DNA of 64,000 nucleotides, from NCBI RefSeq assembly GCF_000621325.1, contig NZ_JHYQ01000017.1, forward strand, positions 1 through 64,000, in the 5' to 3' direction. Below the pieces are notes generated by a model. It saw only the letters and a program-made list of their open reading frames with translations, did not search any database and had not been told where the DNA came from. The translations under genes were made by a program, and so were the position numbers. Origin of the DNA: Thiothrix lacustris DSM 21227 (GTDB lineage: Bacteria > Pseudomonadota > Gammaproteobacteria > Thiotrichales > Thiotrichaceae). Positions 58,292 through 64,000 of this stretch are shown here, piece after piece. Numbering within the stretch: the first letter of the stretch is position 1; every line of letters begins with the position of its first letter.

Positions 58292-59278
58292 TCAGTAAAA
58301 TTTGTGGATTAGGGCGCGAGAAAGGCCATTCATCACCACTTCGGGGGTGTTACGTATTAACCAAGAGGCGGCGTCCTGCACGCTTGAGTGGCTGCGGGGT
58401 AATGCAGCAATATTCATTTGGTAGTAGTAAATTTTGTGACTGCGATTGGCGAGTTTTAGTTTGAATTGGTGTGGATTGCTGCCTTCTGAAGAGCGCCCTA
58501 GATTGTAGGTTTTACGCCCACTGGCACCACAATACTCGATCATTTGCCAGAGCATGGCGAGGAAAACATTGTGCTTTTTATAATCGGTATGGATGCCTGA
58601 CCATGCGCCGTAGACTTCATCCTGACTAACAAAGCTCACCGACGATACCACGGGAATGCCATCCATATACCCAACAAAGATCTCCATGTGGGCTGGGCAT
58701 TGCATCATCAGGTCAGTAAAGAACTGTTTAGGATGGAGTAGGCTACCAATATCATGCAGGCTCATGCGGTAAAGCTGGTAAAACTCGTCCAGCAAGGTTG
58801 CATTCAAGCCAATCGTGGAAGTGAAGCCTTGTTTCAAAGGGCGGCGGATATTTTTTCGAGTGTTAGTTGATAGTTTGTTCCAGATAGCATCTACAGAGGG
58901 TTGGATATCGACATTCAGCTCAACTTTGTCAGATTGATCGATTAGGCAGGGTATGTGCTGTGTGGTGCGTACTTCCAACGATTGTACGCGAGTTGTTGTT
59001 AACTCATGCGCCAGTTGTTCAATGACCTGAGCATAATCATGGTCGACAAGTTCGGGTATCAAGCCTGTTTTGTCAAAGCCAGCACCTAAAACCAGCGTTT
59101 GTTTGCCTAACCAATGGTTGCGACGAAAGGCGGGAATAGTGAGGGTTTGCATGTTCACATGCACAGCTTCCAGATGGAATTCACGTGCCAATATGGCTCT
59201 AAATGCTGGATTGGAGAATATATCGTCCGCAGCAGGTGTCTGCGTGACCGAATGCTCTGTTGTAATGATTATGCTCAT
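58292..59278 (-). CDS. FemAB-like GNAT acyltransferase of the exopolysaccharide cluster
   Basis: The 328-residue protein has the FemAB/GNAT pattern: NIRRPLKQGFTSTIG, LYRMSLHDIGSLLHPKQFF, VVSSVSFVSQDEVYGAWSGI and the C-terminal YNLGRSSEGSNPHQFKLKLA. Proteins of this kind in XrtA/PEP-CTERM loci (PEP-CTERM/FemAB system-associated) probably transfer aminoacyl or acyl groups to sugars. Start codon is uncertain: the ATG at 59278 has no ribosome site, and a GTG at 59335 is the other option. Confidence 0.8.
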   Translation of the reverse strand: MSIIITTEHSVTQTPAADDIFSNPAFRAILAREFHLEAVHVNMQTLTIPAFRRNHWLGKQTLVLGAGFDKTGLIPELVDHDYAQVIEQLAHELTTTRVQSLEVRTTQHIPCLIDQSDKVELNVDIQPSVDAIWNKLSTNTRKNIRRPLKQGFTSTIGLNATLLDEFYQLYRMSLHDIGSLLHPKQFFTDLMMQCPAHMEIFVGYMDGIPVVSSVSFVSQDEVYGAWSGIHTDYKKHNVFLAMLWQMIEYCGASGRKTYNLGRSSEGSNPHQFKLKLANRSHKIYYYQMNIAALPRSHSSVQDAASWLIRNTPEVVMNGLSRALIHKFY

Positions 59279-59533
59279 GTTAACTGGGACTTTGTTTTTA
59301 TGATGGCCTATTTGTATGACGTTGGGAAAAGACACGCTAGTATGGGCAGATTAACGGGGAAATTTATAAGTTAGGCGGCAATACTGATTTTGATCAGGGT
59401 AAAACAATGGCAAGAAATGCATCATAAAGCCGCTTATCTAGAAAACACCCGCGAATACAGGCTAAGCTTTGCGGTCTTGCGGTGGCTGTTGGAGAATGAG
59501 TGACATACTAACAATTATCTCTACGAGAGAAGC

Positions 59534-61843
59534 ATGTTAACCGTTAATAATAAAAGTAGTGCCATTCATTCACATTCACCGACCAGTGCAACAGTTCCGT
59601 ATCTCGCGGTGCCTGTGAACGGGGTGAGTACTCACGCCCTAACACTTGAAGATATCTGGAAACGCTTAATACGGCAGAAATGGACACTGCTGTTGACGGC
59701 ACTTTCTATTCTACTTCTGACCGCCTATATCACTTGGACGACTCCACCCACTTACCGTGCAGCGGCAATCATTCAGATTGAAAAGGAAGGTGTTCAGGTT
59801 GTTAATTTTGGTACGCTTACTAGCGCTGCTCCTGATATGGGGGAGCAAGATCCTTTTTTCCGAACTCAATACGAGCAGTTAAAAAGCCGTAAATTGGCGA
59901 CACAGGTTATTACGGATCTGGATTTAAAAAATCGTTTGTTCGAACGCCCTGAACCCTTTAGCTTATTAACATCGTTCAAGGTGATTATCAAGGGACTGTT
60001 CTCCTTCCTGCTACCCGTGAAATCAGAGCAGGCTGTTGAGCCAATAACCATCGATTATGTTTCTGCTTTTTCACAGAAACTGTATGTTGAGCCTATCGAA
60101 AAAACGCATTTGGTTAAAGTCTATTACGAAAGCCCTGATCCTGTGTTGTCTGCGGATATTGTGAATGCTTTGATTAACGCCTTTATCAAGGATAATATCA
60201 GTTCTCAAAGTGAAACAGATACTTACGCAAAAGAATTTCTCGAACAAGAGATGGAGAAAGCCCGGCAACGTTTGACCTTACAAGAAGCTAAGCTGATTGA
60301 ATACGCCAAACAAAACGGCATTTTGGAGGTGAATAACAGTCAGTCCGGTCAGGAACGTAAATTGGATGAGTTGTACTCAGCCTTAGGTGAAGCCGAACGT
60401 GCTCGCATTCAAGCAGAAAGCCAGATGATTCAAGGGCGTAAGCGTGGTAATGCTCGTGAAGTTATCAATAATCCCGTGCTAGAAGGCATTAAGCAAAATC
60501 TGAGCGGATTAGAAGCTGAATATCGGGAAAAGCTCAAATCATTCAAGCCCGCCTTTCCTGAAATGGTGAGTTTGAGGGAGCATATTGACGAGTTACGTCG
60601 CCAGTTGAATAGTGAAACGGCACGTATTACGCAATCTTTACAAGCTGATGATAGTTCGGCTAAACGTGCCGACTATTTGTCCGCAAAAAAGCTGGAAGAT
60701 GACTTGCGGGTGCAGGTAGAGGCTTATAAGGGTGAGTTGGTTGCGTTACGCGATAGCAGTATTGAATATAATGCGCTCAAGCGTGAAGTAGAAACTAGCC
60801 GTAACCTTTATGATGGTTTGTTACAGCGCATGAAGGAGGTGAGTGTCGCTTCGAATGTCACCAGTAGCAATATTCGCGTGGTGGATGCAGCTGCTCCTGA
60901 CGATAATATTTTCCGTCCCAAAAAAGCACTTAATCTGATTCTTGGTGGTTTGGTAGGCTTGATGTTGGGCGTTGGTGCTGCATTGTTACGTGAAACCCTG
61001 AGCCAAAGCATTAGTTCGATGACGGAGTTACAGGCGCTGAGTGGTTTGCCTGTGTTGGGGACTATTCCGCATGTGCGCCACTTATCCGAGAGTAACTTGG
61101 CGTTGGCAACCGTGCGTGATGCTGGTTCGTTACTGGCTGAATCTTATCGAGTGATGACAGCCAACTTACGTTTTGTGTTACCCGGTGGGCTTGCGCCGCG
61201 TGTTACCTTGATTACCAGCGTTAATCCGGCGGAGGGGAAGTCTACTTCTGCAGTGAATATCGCCGTCAGTCAGTCACAACAAGGTTTGAAGGTATTGCTC
61301 ATAGATGCTGATTTACGTCGCCCATCCGTGCATACCAAATTGGGTTTGCCCAATGCACGCGGCTTAAGTAACTTTCTTAGTGGTGAAGTCGATATTGCCA
61401 GTGTTACGCATCCTTCTCGCGAGGCCAAAGGCTTGTACTTGATTACAGCGGGCACTTTGCTTTCATCGGATCCGGTGCGGATGGTGTCTAGCCCTGCGAT
61501 GGCGCAATTGCTTAACCTCGCGACCAAGCACTTTGATAGCATTATTATTGATGGGCCACCGACTGCTGGGTTCGCAGACGCTATTTACCTCTCTTCTATG
61601 GCAGAAGCCACAGTGATTGTGGCGGATGAAGATCGTATTAACCGCAAGCGTTTAGTGACCGCAATCGAGCAACTGCGCCGGGTAAGACAGAATGTAGTGG
61701 GTTTCCTAATGGTCAAGTCGCAGGAAGAAACCATCGATTACCGTTATCGTGACCGCTACCAGACATGTATGCCCAGTAAGTCTGATGCTAAGGCAAAGGG
61801 AAAGGGTAAGCGTAAAGGTTTGAATCTTTCGCCAGCGCTTTAA
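59534..61843 (+). CDS. Wzc/CpsD-like exopolysaccharide transport and tyrosine kinase protein
   Basis: The 769-residue protein has an N-terminal transmembrane segment (LLLTALSILLLTAYITWTTP), a periplasmic chain-length domain with coiled coil (EQEMEKARQRLTLQEAKLIE), a second transmembrane segment (NLILGGLVGLMLGVGAALLR, about residue 480) and a C-terminal BY-kinase with Walker A NPAEGKSTSAVN, Walker A' VLLIDADLRRP and Walker B IIIDGPPT. It governs polymer length and export. The C-terminus is KGKGKRKGLNLSP, with few Tyr, so the usual phosphorylated Tyr cluster is absent or reduced. Confidence 0.9.
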   Translation: MLTVNNKSSAIHSHSPTSATVPYLAVPVNGVSTHALTLEDIWKRLIRQKWTLLLTALSILLLTAYITWTTPPTYRAAAIIQIEKEGVQVVNFGTLTSAAPDMGEQDPFFRTQYEQLKSRKLATQVITDLDLKNRLFERPEPFSLLTSFKVIIKGLFSFLLPVKSEQAVEPITIDYVSAFSQKLYVEPIEKTHLVKVYYESPDPVLSADIVNALINAFIKDNISSQSETDTYAKEFLEQEMEKARQRLTLQEAKLIEYAKQNGILEVNNSQSGQERKLDELYSALGEAERARIQAESQMIQGRKRGNAREVINNPVLEGIKQNLSGLEAEYREKLKSFKPAFPEMVSLREHIDELRRQLNSETARITQSLQADDSSAKRADYLSAKKLEDDLRVQVEAYKGELVALRDSSIEYNALKREVETSRNLYDGLLQRMKEVSVASNVTSSNIRVVDAAAPDDNIFRPKKALNLILGGLVGLMLGVGAALLRETLSQSISSMTELQALSGLPVLGTIPHVRHLSESNLALATVRDAGSLLAESYRVMTANLRFVLPGGLAPRVTLITSVNPAEGKSTSAVNIAVSQSQQGLKVLLIDADLRRPSVHTKLGLPNARGLSNFLSGEVDIASVTHPSREAKGLYLITAGTLLSSDPVRMVSSPAMAQLLNLATKHFDSIIIDGPPTAGFADAIYLSSMAEATVIVADEDRINRKRLVTAIEQLRRVRQNVVGFLMVKSQEETIDYRYRDRYQTCMPSKSDAKAKGKGKRKGLNLSPAL

Positions 61844-62400
61844 AAGCGATCGATCAGGTCGATTATATCTCTGAAGCGGGTAAAACCGTGGTTGCCACCC
61901 TGAAAGATCAGTTGGTGGGCATCACGGTAATAGCCGGTAGCGTCCCGCCAGTCCAATGTCTTGTCACCATTTTCCAGCATGAGCAGCATGTTTTGCGGGT
62001 GCTGGGGGGAAAGTTGATCCAGCGCGATTAATTCATCCAGATGATCCTGGGTGAAGGTATAGGTCTGGCTTTCATCATGCCAGTTTTTTTGCACAGTCCC
62101 CACCACTGGCCGTAACAACAGCCCCGGATGCACGGCGGGGTTGATCAGTGCTGCTTTCAGTTTGTATTGGGCAACCAGATGGGTCGCATAGAAACCACCG
62201 AGGGAACTACCAATCAATTTGGGTGGGGTTTCCGCACGTTCGATCAGTTCCGAGAGCAGGGCAATGGCTTGTGCCGGACGATCAGGCAGGTCGGGGGCAA
62301 TCCATTCGTGTCCACGATGGCGTGCTTCCAGCCAGCGCTTGAGTTCTTGCGCTTTGCCAGCTTGTGAAGAGGAATTGAAGCCGTGGATATACAGAAACAT
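61840..62400 (-). CDS. yqiA: YqiA-like alpha/beta-hydrolase esterase
   Basis: The 186-residue protein starts MFLYIHGFNSSSQAGKAQEL and has LIGSSLGGFYATHLV (nucleophile Ser) and a late Asp/His region with QGGNHGFTRFRDI, the YqiA/UPF0227 pattern. It is a small esterase of unclear physiological substrate. It converges on the Wzc-like gene with a 4-base overlap of stops. Confidence 0.88.
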   Translation of the reverse strand: MFLYIHGFNSSSQAGKAQELKRWLEARHRGHEWIAPDLPDRPAQAIALLSELIERAETPPKLIGSSLGGFYATHLVAQYKLKAALINPAVHPGLLLRPVVGTVQKNWHDESQTYTFTQDHLDELIALDQLSPQHPQNMLLMLENGDKTLDWRDATGYYRDAHQLIFQGGNHGFTRFRDIIDLIDRF

Positions 62401-62427
62401 AATATGGCTTTGTAGAATTAAGTGCTC

Positions 62428-62466
62428 TCTCCCGTTCCCTTCGATTTCGCTCAGGGAACGGGGGGA
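62428..62466 (-). terminator. Intrinsic terminator-like hairpin downstream of gltD
   Basis: CCCGTTCCCT (62431-62440) pairs with AGGGAACGGG (62453-62462), extended by CTC/GAG. It lies between gltD and yqiA on the minus strand. A T tail is absent, so it may act as a stabiliser or weak terminator. Confidence 0.5.
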
Positions 62467-62478
62467 GTTTGAGGCGTA

Positions 62479-63969
62479 TTACGGCAAGTAAGTCTTGCCC
62501 ATCAAAAAGCGGTCACATTCACGGGCGGCTTCGCGGCCTTCGTTAATCGCCCAAACGATCAGGCTTTGACCACGACGCATATCCCCAGCGGCAAATACGC
62601 CCGGCAGGTTGGTGGTGTACTTGCCATAGTCGGCTTGCACATTGCCACGCGGGTCAGTTGCTAGCGTCAGCGCATCAATCAGGGTTTTTTCAGGCCCAGT
62701 AAAGCCCATGGCCAGCAACACCAGTTGGGCAGGCAACACTTCTTCCGTGCCTTCAACTTCGACCAAGTTCATGCGTCCGCCTGAACCTTGTTCCCAGCGT
62801 ACCCCAACGGTATGGATGGCTGTCACATGACCATTCTCATCACCCACCAGTTTCTTGGTGGAAATGAGGTAATCACGCGGGTCACGCCCGAACACCGCCG
62901 CTGCTTCTTCCTGACCGTAGTCGATTTTGTGGACACGTGGCCATTCTGGCCAAGGGTTATCCGCCGCCCGCGCATCCGGCGCACGCGGCATGATTTCCAG
63001 TTGATTGACGGACTTGCAGCCGTGGCGCACGGAAGTGCCCACGCAGTCAGTGCCAGTATCGCCACCACCAATCACGATAACATCCAAGCCTTTAGCCGAA
63101 ATGTAGTTGCCATTTTCCAGATTGGAGTCCAGCAGGCTCTTGGTATTGGCAGTGAGGAACTCCATCGCGTAATGCACGCCCTTGAGGTTACGCCCTTCAA
63201 CCGGCAGGTCACGTGGCTGGGTTGCGCCTGCACACAGCACCACGGCATCAAAATCGTTGCGCAAGGTGTCAGCGGCAATGTCTTTGCCCACTTCCACGCC
63301 GGTCACGAAGTTCACGCCTTCGGCTGCCATCAGGTCGACGCGGCGTTGCACCACTTCTTGCTTGTCCAGCTTCATATTGGGGATGCCGTACATCAGCAAG
63401 CCACCGATACGGTCAGCGCGTTCGTACACAGTGACTTCGTGGCCTGCTTTGTTCAACTGGTCGGCACACGCCATGCCCGCAGGGCCGGAGCCGACCACGG
63501 CAACTTTTTTGCCGGTGCGTTCAGTGGGTGGCTCTGGCTTGACCCAGCCTTCTTCAAACGCCTTGTCAATAATGCTGACTTCGTTCAGCTTGATGGTGAC
63601 AGGTGGTTCGCTGATGCCGAGGGTGCAAGAGCCTTCGCACGGCGCTGGACACACCCGCCCGGTGAATTCCGGGAAGTTGTTGGTCATGCGCAGGCGTTCG
63701 TAGGCTTCCTTCCACAAGCCCCGGAAGATCATGTCGTTCCATTCGGGGATCAGGTTGTGTACCGGGCAACCACTTGCGCCACCGGGTAAGATTTTCCCGG
63801 TTTGGCAGAAGGGGATGCCGCATTCCATGCAACGTGCGCCTTGTTCACGGCTTTCGACTTCGCGCTCGAAATGCAGGTGAAATTCACGCCAGTCCTTGAT
63901 GCGTTCCATCGGGGCGCGGTCGGCTGGCAACTCGCGTTGGTATTCGAGGAATCCTGTAGGTTTTCCCAT
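62479..63969 (-). CDS. gltD: Glutamate synthase (NADPH) small subunit
   Basis: The 496-residue protein has the N-terminal iron-sulfur region with [14 protein letters not shown] and [27 protein letters not shown], two nucleotide-binding motifs [15 protein letters not shown] and [14 protein letters not shown], and the C-terminal GMGFTGPE-like region. It passes electrons from NADPH to the large subunit for glutamate formation. AAGGAG lies 11 bases upstream of the ATG. gltB probably lies to the right, beyond the window. Confidence 0.96.
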   Translation of the reverse strand: MGKPTGFLEYQRELPADRAPMERIKDWREFHLHFEREVESREQGARCMECGIPFCQTGKILPGGASGCPVHNLIPEWNDMIFRGLWKEAYERLRMTNNFPEFTGRVCPAPCEGSCTLGISEPPVTIKLNEVSIIDKAFEEGWVKPEPPTERTGKKVAVVGSGPAGMACADQLNKAGHEVTVYERADRIGGLLMYGIPNMKLDKQEVVQRRVDLMAAEGVNFVTGVEVGKDIAADTLRNDFDAVVLCAGATQPRDLPVEGRNLKGVHYAMEFLTANTKSLLDSNLENGNYISAKGLDVIVIGGGDTGTDCVGTSVRHGCKSVNQLEIMPRAPDARAADNPWPEWPRVHKIDYGQEEAAAVFGRDPRDYLISTKKLVGDENGHVTAIHTVGVRWEQGSGGRMNLVEVEGTEEVLPAQLVLLAMGFTGPEKTLIDALTLATDPRGNVQADYGKYTTNLPGVFAAGDMRRGQSLIVWAINEGREAARECDRFLMGKTYLP

Positions 63970-64000
63970 GACTTACTCGTTCTCCTTAGTTGCCGCTGAC

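Noticed and set aside
62788-63789. 333-codon plus-strand frame opposite gltD
   Set aside because: It is antisense to conserved flavin and iron-sulfur motifs of gltD and has unnatural composition.
1-64000. CRISPR arrays, tRNA and rRNA genes
   Set aside because: No regularly spaced direct repeats, tRNA cloverleaf or rRNA sequence was seen on reading; a tRNAscan or covariance search was not possible.

Overview
The window looks like a chromosomal segment of a Gram-negative gammaproteobacterium, probably a sulfur-oxidising Thiothrix-like organism. This is inference from gene content: an RpoS-type sigma factor, a DsrC/TusE-family protein, full-length pyruvate carboxylase, a photolyase/MerR pair and lgt-thyA adjacency. 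No rRNA, tRNA or CRISPR array was seen.

Bases 1 to about 22,200 are a Mu-like transposable prophage. A leftward XRE repressor (4015-4425) faces a rightward early promoter whose spacer holds a palindromic operator. The rightward arm carries early regulators, a DD(35)E MuA-type transposase, a MuB-type ATPase, DUF3164, GemA, a KilA-N protein, a Mor-type activator, a lysis block, then small terminase, large terminase, portal and gpF. The genes that normally follow gpF in Mu (G, I/Z, T, gp36) are instead at the left edge on the minus strand. The head operon is therefore split and inverted around the repressor. An IS200/IS605-type element, of which only the end of tnpB is visible, has cut off the 3' end of gp36. 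Two leftward membrane-protein genes next to the repressor and a gpF C-terminal extension followed by an overlapping small gene look like accessory cargo.

Bases 22,350-26,500 are host DNA: the ATPase of a polyol/sugar ABC transporter, a long-chain mannitol-type dehydrogenase, an SDR polyol dehydrogenase and an AraC regulator. The transporter's binding protein and permeases are not here, so the prophage probably sits inside this operon.

Bases 26,500-39,200 hold housekeeping genes (trpD-trpC, lgt-thyA, pyc), a MerR-photolyase operon, three envelope-related genes (YidB-like, Kbp-like, NlpC/P60 lipoprotein) and a cysteine-poor DsrC-family protein.

Bases 39,400-45,900 contain an uncharacterised membrane-associated cluster on the minus strand (34-residue membrane peptide, XpaC-like, TelA-like, SPFH plus GYF_2, zinc ribbon), then an M23 peptidase.

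Bases 45,900-64,000 contain two aminotransferases, a YpfJ-type metalloprotease, an ECF-sigma operon with a DUF3106 protein, rpoS, alaC-hom-thrC, a YdjM-like membrane protein, an exopolysaccharide group (deacetylase, GT4, FemAB-like, Wzc/CpsD-like), a YqiA-like esterase and gltD. Several convergent pairs in this part overlap or nearly touch at their 3' ends, so the host region is compact.
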